This document shows positions 9,963-16,062 of a DNA stretch of 64,000 nt, in pieces (the stretch's first letter is position 1; each line of letters begins with the position of its first letter). The stretch is from Rhodocyclales bacterium GT-UBC (GTDB lineage Bacteria > Pseudomonadota > Gammaproteobacteria > Burkholderiales > Rhodocyclaceae): the NCBI GenBank assembly GCA_003583745.1, contig QXPY01000003.1, positions 20,052-84,051 on the forward strand. The letters are read 5' to 3'. The notes beneath the pieces are model-generated. The model searched no databases. It saw only the letters and a list, made by a program, of their open reading frames with translations, and was not told the origin of the DNA. A program made the translations under genes and the position numbers.

Positions 9963-10559
9963 ATGTTCTCTGGAATCATCGCGGCAGTTGGCCGCATTAC
10001 CGAAATCACCCCCCGCGAAGCCGGCTTCCGGCTGCATGTCGACGCCGGCTCCCTCGATCTGGAGGATGTCGCGCTCGGCGACTCGATCGCCCATAACGGC
10101 GTCTGCCTGACCGTTGTCGCCAAGGATGGCCAGACCCTCATGGTCGACGTCTCACCGGAGACCCTGTCGTGCACGGTCGGCCTCGACGCACCGGGCGAAG
10201 TCAATCTGGAAAAAGCGCTGCGCCTGGCCGACCGCCTTGGCGGCCATCTGGTTTCCGGCCACGTCGACGGCGTCGGCGAAGTCCTGCGCTTCGACCCGGT
10301 GGGCGACAACCGCCTCCTCGAAATCCGCGCCCCGCGCGAAATCGCCAAGTACATCGCGCGCAAGGGTTCGGTCACGGTCAATGGCACCAGCCTGACCACC
10401 AACGAAGTCAACGGCACCGACTTCACCATCAACCTGATCCCGCACACGCTGGAAAACACCATCCTCAAGCATTTGCAACCGGGTAGCCGGGTCAATCTGG
10501 AAGTGGATTTGATCGCGCGTTATTGCGAGCGCCTGCTCAGCGCCGAACGCGATCTCTGA
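9963..10559 (+). CDS. ribE: Riboflavin synthase alpha subunit
   Basis: 198-aa riboflavin synthase, which dismutates two molecules of 6,7-dimethyl-8-ribityllumazine to riboflavin. It begins with the diagnostic MFSGII. Two tandem lumazine-binding barrels are visible: the first with SIAHNGVCLTV and LSCTVG, the second with GHLVSGHVDGVG and SVTVNGTSLTTNEV. The length is within the normal ~200-220 aa. The open frame extends upstream to 9864, but the ATG at 9963 gives the conserved N-terminus. I looked for an FMN riboswitch upstream and saw none. The other rib genes are not adjacent. Confidence 0.96.
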   Translation: MFSGIIAAVGRITEITPREAGFRLHVDAGSLDLEDVALGDSIAHNGVCLTVVAKDGQTLMVDVSPETLSCTVGLDAPGEVNLEKALRLADRLGGHLVSGHVDGVGEVLRFDPVGDNRLLEIRAPREIAKYIARKGSVTVNGTSLTTNEVNGTDFTINLIPHTLENTILKHLQPGSRVNLEVDLIARYCERLLSAERDL

Positions 10560-10565
10560 TCTTCA

Positions 10566-10600
10566 CTTGCCTGCCCGCAGTCATCGCGCGGGCAGGTCAA
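10566..10600. terminator. Inverted repeat between ribE and STAS gene
   Basis: CCTGCCCGC (10570-10578) pairs with GCGGGCAGG (10588-10596) around a 9-nt loop, immediately after the ribE stop and before the convergent STAS stop. It is GC-rich without a long T-run. Candidate bidirectional terminator. Confidence 0.45.
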
Positions 10601-10603
10601 GGG

Positions 10604-10948
10604 CTACTGCTGCTGTCTAGTCGCCGATCGAGCGCCAACTGCCCCGAACGTGAAGAGATGATCGACCCCCAGCATTTCGAGTTCGGCACGCACGCTTCTG
10701 CTGCAGTTTTCGAGAATCAGGCACTTGCCCTTTTCCTTGCATACCCGCTCCCAGGAAATCAGCGTCGCAATACCGATGCTGTCGATATAGGTCATCCCGG
10801 AAAAATCGACAATCACGCCTGGCCGGGTCGTATAGACCACCAACTTGGCAAAGGGCAGGCGATAGCGCGCGATGTTCTCCATATCGAAATGGGCCGGTAA
10901 CTTGATACGACCGCCATCTCGATCCACCGAACTGTTTTGGATATCCAT
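10604..10948 (-). CDS. STAS-domain protein (anti-sigma-factor-antagonist-like)
   Basis: 114-aa single-domain protein. The motif VDFSGMTYIDSIGIATLI carries the Asp-Ser pair of SpoIIAA-type STAS domains, where the Ser is the phosphorylation site in partner-switching systems. The ATG at 10948 is preceded by AGGGAGAG. A longer N-terminus up to 11020 is open but lacks a ribosome-binding site. No anti-sigma kinase or PP2C phosphatase is adjacent, so the partner is unknown. Confidence 0.85.
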   Translation of the reverse strand: MDIQNSSVDRDGGRIKLPAHFDMENIARYRLPFAKLVVYTTRPGVIVDFSGMTYIDSIGIATLISWERVCKEKGKCLILENCSRSVRAELEMLGVDHLFTFGAVGARSATRQQQ

Positions 10949-11049
10949 GATCACTCTCCCTAAGCAAGTCAAAGGAACTCGCCCCTGATATAACCTTAGT
11001 GGCAAAGTGGGATTATCCAAGAACTATTTTGCAGAATTGCGACGAAAGA

Positions 11050-11304
11050 TCAGGATATTTTTTCCTTACCCTGTCGCCATTGATCAAGCTGATCTCGATC
11101 AATCAAGGTTTCCAGGCGGTTGATATTTCCGGGCAGTTGCCGGCCTTCCCATTGCTCGGTTGCCCAGCGTTTGACGCTGGCAGGCAACTCACCATGCTCA
11201 ATCGCTCTGGCCAGCATGACTTCCGCATCATGCAAGGAAGTGAGGGGATCGACCAGCAAATTGGCTGCTTCGACCAAAGTCAGCATCGTTGCGCATTGTT
11301 TCAT
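11050..11304 (-). CDS. Small hypothetical protein
   Basis: 84-aa soluble protein (MKQCATMLTLVEAANLLVDP...). I do not recognise a family. The ATG at 11304 has GTGGAG at a good distance upstream; an in-frame longer version starting at 11403 lacks such support. It is rich in Leu/Ala/Glu and likely helical. It lies ~100 bp upstream of the STAS gene on the same strand, so the two could be co-transcribed. Confidence 0.55.
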   Translation of the reverse strand: MKQCATMLTLVEAANLLVDPLTSLHDAEVMLARAIEHGELPASVKRWATEQWEGRQLPGNINRLETLIDRDQLDQWRQGKEKIS

Positions 11305-11602
11305 TGCAAACTCCACAAATCGATAAGCCGATTTCGCCCCGCGAACCCGGCAGGATGGGGAAACAACGCCTGCTTTATACCGTGACCTGATACAAATGGA
11401 CAATCCGGAATAACCGCATGATCAGGACATCCAGCCTGCCTTTCGCCATGCGCGCCCTTCCTGAACCGGACGAACCATTGAGCCAACGGCAGCCACTCCC
11501 GATAAGCCACCGACCGCATTTCAAGGCCCACGGCCCTTTCCCAAAAGCAACTTTGCGCTACTTTCAGAGTACTGCCTTTTGTCCACCTACAGGTAAGGCG
11601 AT
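11305..11602. other. Intergenic region with no recognised gene
   Basis: About 300 bp between the small hypothetical gene and the terminator of small-RNA copy A. An open frame runs through it on the plus strand but crosses the small-RNA gene and has no ribosome-binding site. I see no promoter, repeat or RNA structure worth naming. Confidence 0.4.
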
Positions 11603-11706
11603 AAAGAAAAAGGCCCACTGGGCATTCGGCAAAAACCGAAGCAGTGGGCCTCTAGTGCTTCTACGACGACAGGGACACCGTTCCGCCCTGGAGTGGTTCA
11701 GAAGCC
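11603..11706 (-). ncRNA. Putative small RNA, copy A (inverted duplicate of 14989-15092)
   Basis: A transcription unit can be read directly. The -10 TATAAT is at 11717-11712 on minus. Transcription is predicted to begin near 11706. It ends in a strong rho-independent terminator: AGGCCCACTG pairs with CAGTGGGCCT, then TTTTTCTTT. The interior contains GAACCACTCCAGGGC and GTCCCTGTCGTCGTAGAAGC, with no plausible coding frame. Copy B on the other strand matches over nearly the whole unit, including GGCTATAAT. One difference in the terminator stem keeps pairing as a G-U. No clear -35 is seen. The RNA family is not recognised with certainty; the Rfam Betaproteobacteria toxic small RNA is a possibility to test. 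Confidence 0.65.
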
Positions 11707-11760
11707 GGGCGATTATAGCCAATTCGGGGACCGGACGGAACTCAATGCACAGCAGCCCCC

Positions 11761-11786
11761 CCATTTTATACCCCCATGTGCCCCCG
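11761..11786. repeat. Direct-repeat/arm-type element, copy 1
   Basis: CATTTTATACCCCCATGT followed by GCCCCCG. It recurs as GTTTTATACCCCCATGTA plus CCCCCGG at 15383-15407, and in part (reverse) at 14902-14919. GGGGGTAT-type repeats near P4-like integrases usually act as integrase arm sites or island direct repeats; that role is inferred here. Confidence 0.5.
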
Positions 11787-12065
11787 CGACCACTGAACAC
11801 GCCGCAACGCCTGGCCGCCATCGAGTACGCGCGATCGGTGGTGGCAGGGCCCGATGCACACATGGGGGATCCGAAAAATGACCTCGAGCGGAACCTGCGC
11901 CGCTTCGACTATGTGCTGGCGAAGTTCGGCATCACAGAGCGCACGTTGGGTGTGACCGCACACGGTCTACGGCACGAAGCGCTGATCGACGAGTTCGTGG
12001 CACGTTCAGGACAGCAACCGCCAGTGCGCGGCGGCAGCGCCCTCACGCCGAAAGCCGAAGGGTGA
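11786..12065 (+). pseudogene. Truncated tyrosine integrase fragment (Integrase_1-like)
   Basis: About 90 codons homologous to the central/C-terminal part of an integrase. The diagnostic stretch is LGVTAHGLRHEALIDEF, which carries the HxLR box of tyrosine recombinases. It lacks an N-terminal core-binding domain and ends before the catalytic Tyr. No start codon with a ribosome-binding site precedes it. It is a relic at the left side of the island and belongs to a different integrase type from the pieces at 13.4 and 15.2 kb. Confidence 0.7.
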
Positions 12066-12179
12066 AATAACCGGCTGAGCGCTTCCGGCACGGGCGGACT
12101 ACCATATCGACGTCGCGATGCAGAATTTCCAAGCCCGGACATACAATGCCGTTCGCATACTCAATAATGGATAGCGCAA

Positions 12180-12779
12180 ATGTTTGGGAAAAGGGTAATT
12201 AGGCTGGGAGATCCGACTACGCACGGCGGTGTCGTCGTGAGCGCCACTAGCCACCTGAACATGTTTGGAAAAGATGTTGCCCGTATAGGCGACAAGGTCA
12301 CATGCCCACTGCCTGGCCACGGCGTTTGCACCATTGTCGAAGGCGATCCCACATGGACGATTGATGGCCGAAACGTGGCCCTGGAAGGACACAAAACCAA
12401 CTGCGGCGCGTCGCTCATTTCAACATTGCCAAACGTCGCCCGGTCTTACGAGGGAATGGGCATTGCTTCCGGTGGAGGTGCCGCTGGCAGCGCCGTAATT
12501 GCGGCGGCACAGGCAGGGGGAACAACAACTACCGCCTCAGCTGTGAACGAGCCGCACGCATTGCGCTTTAGGGCCATTGATCCTGAATCCGGCGAGCCGC
12601 TGCCATATCGTCCATACGAAGCCATCCGGGCTAATGGGGCGAAGATTACAAAGAGGAATACCAACAAAAGTCGATGTGGGGCAAGATCAAAGGTGTCTTC
12701 GACTGGGGGCCTGATAAATTGGACGCTGCGACCGATGAACCACAGGATAAGCAGATCAAAGCCCTCTTCGAGTTGGTAA
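12180..12779 (+). CDS. PAAR-domain protein, probable T6SS effector N-terminus (C-terminus lost by frameshift)
   Basis: Residues 1-~95 form a PAAR domain (RLGDPTTHGGVVVSA, IGDKVTCPLPGHG, VEGDPTWTIDGRNVALEGH) of the kind that sharpens the VgrG spike of type VI secretion systems. A Gly/Ala-rich, possibly membrane-inserting stretch follows. After it comes LRFRAIDPESGEPLPYRPY, a linker domain common in PAAR effectors. At about codon 155 the frame changes and the last ~45 residues look like non-coding read-through. The expected amidase segment continues in another frame at 12635-12934. No T6SS structural genes are in the window, so this would be an orphan effector. Confidence 0.7.
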   Translation: MFGKRVIRLGDPTTHGGVVVSATSHLNMFGKDVARIGDKVTCPLPGHGVCTIVEGDPTWTIDGRNVALEGHKTNCGASLISTLPNVARSYEGMGIASGGGAAGSAVIAAAQAGGTTTTASAVNEPHALRFRAIDPESGEPLPYRPYEAIRANGAKITKRNTNKSRCGARSKVSSTGGLINWTLRPMNHRISRSKPSSSW

Positions 12780-12934
12780 AGGTCCTCCGAAAATATTTCA
12801 AGATTGAAAAACTTGGCGGACATCGCGAATTCCAGAAAGTCACTACTGGCGATGGCAGAGCCTGTCCCGGTGTTTATGGGATGTCTTTGGTTCGGATGCT
12901 TCGCGAACAATATGGATTGGCTGCCCCCAAATGA
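12635..12934 (+). pseudogene. Out-of-frame amidase-like C-terminus of the PAAR effector
   Basis: A 99-codon segment that follows the PAAR gene in another frame. It begins WGEDYKEEYQQKSMWGK and ends with GGHREFQKVTTGDGRACPG, then VYGMSLVRMLREQYGL. The GHRxF...ACPG pattern matches the C-terminal part of N-acetylmuramoyl-L-alanine amidases (Amidase_2/PGRP-type), including the zinc-ligand His and the Cys/Asp position. The first half of the amidase domain is missing, so the parent gene suffered an internal deletion plus frameshift. The stop (TGA) overlaps the ATG of the next gene. Confidence 0.6.
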
Positions 12935-13290
12935 ATCGCCGTCAGATCACCATCGCCATACCGATCCTCTTGTTACTGGCAGTCATCGGCCTCTTCACCG
13001 GCATTGAAAAAATCGATAATGAGCATTCGACGGACTACCAGTTCTTTGCCAAGCAAGCCCCCAGCTTCCAAATAGTTTTCAAGAATCCCGTCGCATGTAG
13101 TGAATGCGATGTGCGTCCTTTAGAACTGCTCAGCGAGGCAGATAAGGTCGAATTCGCCGATTACTGCCTTTTCCGTTTCGGGCTTCACGACAGCAGGCTC
13201 TGCTATGCCATCTTTGCAGAGGAGCAAAAGGCTGCCGATCAACGCCGACTTGGCAGCGAGGCCCCAATCCCTGCGAATCCGGATAACTGA
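12931..13290 (+). CDS. Probable immunity protein to the PAAR/amidase effector (membrane-anchored)
   Basis: 119-aa protein whose ATG overlaps the effector's stop codon (ATGA), the usual coupling of effector-immunity pairs. An N-terminal membrane anchor (ITIAIPILLLLAVIGLFTGI) is followed by a periplasmic domain containing CSECDVRP and two further Cys residues. Periplasmic placement fits protection against a cell-wall amidase. I do not recognise the family; the immunity role is inferred from position and topology only. Confidence 0.55.
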   Translation: MNRRQITIAIPILLLLAVIGLFTGIEKIDNEHSTDYQFFAKQAPSFQIVFKNPVACSECDVRPLELLSEADKVEFADYCLFRFGLHDSRLCYAIFAEEQKAADQRRLGSEAPIPANPDN

Positions 13291-13389
13291 CGCTCCAACA
13301 TAGGCCGGATAAGGTCAGCGGCAATACAGTGCCGCACCACCCGACATATACCATTGGCATATACCTGATGCAATGTTATTTGCGCGGCC

Positions 13390-13590
13390 TCTGCTCAAAA
13401 ATGGTCTTCTTGAAGCATTCGATATACATCGTTATAGGCGGTCCCCAGAGCATCAGGCACTTTATGGCAAGCTGGTGTTCGATAACCTCCGGCTTCTGGT
13501 GCAACTCTTCGGCCAGAATTGTTCGCGCAATTGCCCGAAAGCCGTGGCCAGCGATCTCCGTCTTCGTGTCGTACCCCATGCGCCGCAGGG
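13390..13590 (-). pseudogene. C-terminal fragment of P4-type integrase, frameshifted
   Basis: Reads LRRMGYDTKTEIAGHGFR, then AIARTILAEELHQKPEVIEH, then QLA. A +1/-1 shift leads into HKVPDALGTAYN, the catalytic region of P4-like tyrosine integrases, with the HGFR box and the HxxP...AYN end. The N-terminal part of what appears to be the same gene lies at 15156-15344 in the same orientation, about 1.55 kb away. The catalytic core between them is missing. Clearly inactive. Confidence 0.75.
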
Positions 13591-13725
13591 CGGCATTCCT
13601 GCTTCTGCTTCTCGCAGGAAGCCAATGATTTGTTCTTCAGTGAATCGCTTCTTCATGTCCAATCTCCTTGTCGTGGTGAATTGGACTCTAAAGTCTCGCG
13701 CTACTCAATTCCGGGGGGACGTCGG
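13591..13725 (-). mobile_element. IS3-family end with first codons of orfA (relic)
   Basis: On minus, an IS-like end CGACGTCCCCCC (13724-13713) precedes an ATG with AAGGAG upstream. The start of an IS3-type OrfA follows, MKKRFTEEQIIGFLREAEAG (13656 downwards). After about 24 codons the sequence changes abruptly to integrase at ~13590. The segment GGACTCTAAAG / GGGGGGACGTCG recurs at 15114-15154. It is a broken IS inside the integrase. Confidence 0.65.
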
Positions 13726-13757
13726 GCGGACAAGGCTTGCACCAATAGCCGGTGCGT

Positions 13758-14039
13758 TCATTTGCAGGCAAACGTTGCTTCTGCTTCAGGCCAGCGCCCA
13801 AATGGGCCTGCTTGAATTTCCTTCACGTTGATAACCTGAAGTTCTTTGCCTTGGCCTGTGCAGTGCTGCTTGGCTTCGGTGAGTGCAGATGCTTTCAGCG
13901 ATGATGTTGTCACCCAAGCGCCATTGCCTTGGTGAGCTACCGTGTTGTATCCATTACCGAGATCAACGATGCCGCTTGTAGGCGTTGCGCAGGCCGTGAG
14001 AAGCACGATTATTCCGGCCATCAACAGGTGGGTTTTCAT
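13758..14039 (-). CDS. Small lipoprotein (DUF4156-like)
   Basis: 93-aa protein with a lipoprotein signal (MKTHLLMAGIIVLLTAC, lipobox LTAC). The mature part contains VAHQGNGAWVTTSSLKASAL and PEAEATFACK, a pattern shared with small DUF4156-like lipoproteins in phages and islands. An ATG two codons upstream (14045) is an alternative start. Base composition is lower in GC than the flanking core genome. The function is unknown. Confidence 0.6.
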   Translation of the reverse strand: MKTHLLMAGIIVLLTACATPTSGIVDLGNGYNTVAHQGNGAWVTTSSLKASALTEAKQHCTGQGKELQVINVKEIQAGPFGRWPEAEATFACK

Positions 14040-14095
14040 AGGCATATCTCGGGGGCGCAAGCGATGCGGAAATCCACGAATAATTCCGCTGGATG

Positions 14096-14797
14096 CTATT
14101 TCAGTCCAACGATCTCATCGACAATATCATCACCTAATTTGATTGCCCCGTTTGCAATGGCATCAATCACAGATTGAGGGGAGGCTTCGATATCTGCGAA
14201 GCTACCCCATATCTCTCTAGGGTTCGAACGGTACTCTAGCTTTGCATCTTGCGCAGTCCTATTGCCATACACGCCAGAGCTTTCAAGTTGGCATCCTGAT
14301 CCTCGTTGAGGAACAAGGATGCAGTAACTGACAAAAACGAATGGCACATAGTTTGAATATTCGTTTTGGTACTGTGTTGCGCCAATGCTGGTTGATGTTG
14401 AAATGACTCCTAGTCCATCTAAATAGACATGGATAATCACATCGGCATTTTGCTTTATCGATTTGTAATCGATTTTGCCGGGGTTGTCAGGATTTACCCG
14501 AATGTCCGCTCCTGAAATCTCCGTAAGACCCGCATTAGCAAGTTTCGCCGCAATATGCTTTTGCAGTTGATCCCCAAGTTTTGGATCGATTTTCTTGATG
14601 ATCTGGTTGAGCGTTCTGCGCTGATAGGATGCAGGCGGTGTGTAGTTGAAGTTTCGAATCTGATAATCGGTCGGTTCCGTAACGGGGATCATTAAAAATG
14701 ATTTGGCCCCGGCAGGGAGAGCTTGTTGCTCTGCTGCAAGTGATGAGGCGACAACAAATAAAGTGGTGATGCCTGCGATTATCGCTTTATTGAACAT
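14096..14797 (-). CDS. Secreted hypothetical protein in low-GC island segment
   Basis: 233-aa protein with a clear signal peptide (MFNKAIIAGITTLFVVASSLA). I recognise no family. The middle region, YKSIKQNADVIIHVYLDGLG, resembles strand-helix patterns of outer-membrane-associated or periplasmic proteins but is not diagnostic. A GTG four codons upstream (14809) is an alternative start. GC content is markedly lower than in the neighbouring core genes, indicating horizontal origin. It may be co-transcribed with the lipoprotein gene 56 bp downstream. Confidence 0.6.
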   Translation of the reverse strand: MFNKAIIAGITTLFVVASSLAAEQQALPAGAKSFLMIPVTEPTDYQIRNFNYTPPASYQRRTLNQIIKKIDPKLGDQLQKHIAAKLANAGLTEISGADIRVNPDNPGKIDYKSIKQNADVIIHVYLDGLGVISTSTSIGATQYQNEYSNYVPFVFVSYCILVPQRGSGCQLESSGVYGNRTAQDAKLEYRSNPREIWGSFADIEASPQSVIDAIANGAIKLGDDIVDEIVGLK

Positions 14798-14901
14798 GAC
14801 AACTTTCACTCTTGGGTACTGACTGATTTGGGAGTTTGGCGAAACCTGCTCATTGCTCTCTTTGCCAATAGAGCAATGAGCATGTTACCCCGATTGAATA
14901 G

Positions 14902-14919
14902 TACATGGGGGTATCAATG
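14902..14919. repeat. Direct-repeat/arm-type element, copy 2 (reverse, partial)
   Basis: TACATGGGGGTATCAATG, the reverse of the element at 11761 and 15383. It lies ~60 bp upstream of small-RNA copy B; element 1 lies ~45 bp upstream of copy A in the same relative orientation. Confidence 0.4.
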
Positions 14920-14988
14920 TTAGTGGTAACCGGATAAATGGCTGCTCAGAGTGCAAGCCCCCTGAGATCATCTAGGCTATAATGAAGC

Positions 14989-15092
14989 GGCTTCTGAACC
15001 ACTCCAGGGCAGAACGGCGTCCCTGTCGTCGTAGAAGCACTAGAGGCTCACTGCTTCGGTTATCGCCGAACGCCAAGTGGGCCTCTTTTTTG
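14989..15092 (+). ncRNA. Putative small RNA, copy B (inverted duplicate of 11603-11706)
   Basis: -10 TATAAT at 14978-14983 within GGCTATAAT; predicted start near 14989. The body matches copy A: CGGCTTCTGAACCACTCCAG, then GTCCCTGTCGTCGTAGAAGC, then ACTAGAGGCTCACTGCTTCG. The terminator stem AGGCTCACT pairs with AGTGGGCCT (one G-U) and is followed by CTTTTTTGTCTT. Conservation of promoter, body and terminator between two separate copies argues for a selected RNA gene rather than an accidental hairpin. No open frame of useful size is inside. Confidence 0.65.
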
Positions 15093-15100
15093 TCTTGGTT

Positions 15101-15155
15101 GCGACGTCCCCCCGGACTCTAAAGCGCTCTGCCACTGAAAACGGGGGGACGTCGC
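15101..15155. mobile_element. 55-bp palindromic IS-end remnant interrupting the integrase
   Basis: A 13-bp inverted repeat GCGACGTCCCCCC ... GGGGGGACGTCGC closes a 29-bp core that starts GGACTCTAAAG. The same GGACTCTAAAG and GGGGGGACGTCG occur at 13683-13724 at the IS3-type relic with nearly the same spacing. It looks like two IS ends left after internal deletion. It sits exactly where the integrase reading frame (GVYPHVGLKDA) is broken. Confidence 0.55.
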
Positions 15156-15344
15156 ATCCTTCAAACCGACATGGGGATAGACGCCATGGGCAAGCATCTT
15201 CTCTTTCCCGCCATAGGGGTATTTCTGCCGCCAGTATTTCGATCCGTTTGGATGGATCAGCAGGAACAGCCCTTTTTCATCGGGCAGCTTGTACGGCTTG
15301 TCGGTTGGCTTGGCCGACCGAATGGCAGTGTCGCTCAGAGGCAT
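15156..15344 (-). pseudogene. N-terminal fragment of P4-type integrase
   Basis: 63 codons, MPLSDTAIRSAKPTDKPYKL, then PDEKGLFLLIHPNGSKYWRQ, ending MLAHGVYPHVGLKDA. This is the DUF4102 arm-binding domain of P4-like integrases. It reads away from ssrA, the normal arrangement for islands that use the tmRNA gene as attachment site. It is truncated by the palindromic IS remnant; the C-terminus is at 13390-13590. Confidence 0.8.
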
Positions 15345-15382
15345 TTGGGGGTATCTCCCTTGGGGGTATAGCCGTGCCCCCC

Positions 15383-15407
15383 CGTTTTATACCCCCATGT
15401 ACCCCCG
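15383..15407. repeat. Direct-repeat/arm-type element, copy 3
   Basis: GTTTTATACCCCCATGTA plus CCCCCGG, between the integrase start and the ssrA terminator. Two more GGGGGTAT units lie at 15347-15369. It is the partner of the element at 11761-11786. Together they bracket about 3.6 kb of island material. Confidence 0.5.
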
Positions 15408-15441
15408 GATCACAATACGACTTACCGGATAGTATTGGACA

Positions 15442-15486
15442 CAAAAAAGGCCGAAACCCTTGATTTCTCTAGGTGTTTCGGCCTTC
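15442..15486 (-). terminator. Rho-independent terminator of ssrA
   Basis: On minus, AAGGCCGAAAC ... GTTTCGGCC is followed by TTTTTTGTGT, 25 nt after the CCA end of the tmRNA. Confidence 0.85.
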
Positions 15487-15510
15487 GTTGTACTACTTAA
15501 AACAGGTATT

Positions 15511-15872
15511 TGGTGGAGGCGGGGGGGATCGAACCCCCGTCCGCAAGCCCTACACAGACAGTTCTACATACGTAGTTTGGTCAATTGAATTTAGCCTTTA
15601 CGCGCCGGCCAAACAGGCTCGTTTCGGGCGATCCGCTTGATTTTCGAGATTGGCGTCACGGCACTACCAATCCTTATCTGATGTAAATGACACTGCATCC
15701 AGTTTCCTGGTCCGGCCCATCAGAGTGCCGGCGCAGCGCCAGCCGCATTAAGCGGCCAGTGCGAAATGATCGTCGTTGGCGTTTGTAAAGTTTCCAGATG
15801 GATTTACGAGGTGACTGGCCCTCGGTATGCCCTGTTCTGATTCGCAACCCACGTCGAAGCCAGGTCGCCCCC
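15511..15872 (-). ncRNA. ssrA: Transfer-messenger RNA (tmRNA)
   Basis: About 362 nt. The 5' end is GGGGGCGACCTGGCTTCGAC (15872 downwards). The 3' end is the tRNA-like GGTTCGATC ... GCCTCCACCA, with CCA encoded at 15513-15511. The mRNA-like segment encodes the tag peptide ANDDHFALAA followed by TAA (15778-15746 region). tmRNA rescues stalled ribosomes and tags nascent chains for proteolysis. The tag differs from the common proteobacterial ANDENFALAA at positions 4-5. Its 3' side borders the degraded island, as expected for a gene often used by P4-type integrases. Confidence 0.97.
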
Positions 15873-15957
15873 AGAATTTCTTGCAACGGTCAGACTGCCA
15901 CCGTTGCGAGGAGTTCATTTTACGACAAGCCTTGGCTTTCGTCACCCCAGTGCATCA

Positions 15958-16002
15958 TGCGACAATTTGCCGCAGCGTTGCCCATGCCGGGCGAGTTAAA
16001 AT
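15958..16002 (+). promoter_or_regulatory. tonB promoter with 17-bp TonB-regulon palindrome (site A)
   Basis: The palindrome TGCGACAATTTGCCGCA (15958-15974) is centred at 15966. A -10-like TAAAAT (15997-16002) starts 31 bp after the centre. The -35 position reads AGCGTT, far from consensus. The predicted start near 16009 leaves a ~54-nt leader before tonB. The same palindrome-to--10 distance is found at sites B and C. Confidence 0.6.
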
Positions 16003-16062
16003 CAAAAACGCAACATATTGTTTTTCCAGTAATTTTGATTCGAATCAAGATCAAGGATAGTC

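Noticed and set aside
11418..11785. N-terminal extension of the integrase fragment upstream to 11418
   Set aside because: It runs through the terminator and promoter of small-RNA copy A and has no ribosome-binding site.
13291..13389. Possible gene or repeat between the immunity gene and the integrase fragment
   Set aside because: No supported frame. The GCCGGATAAGG string resembles an enterobacterial repeat only by chance.
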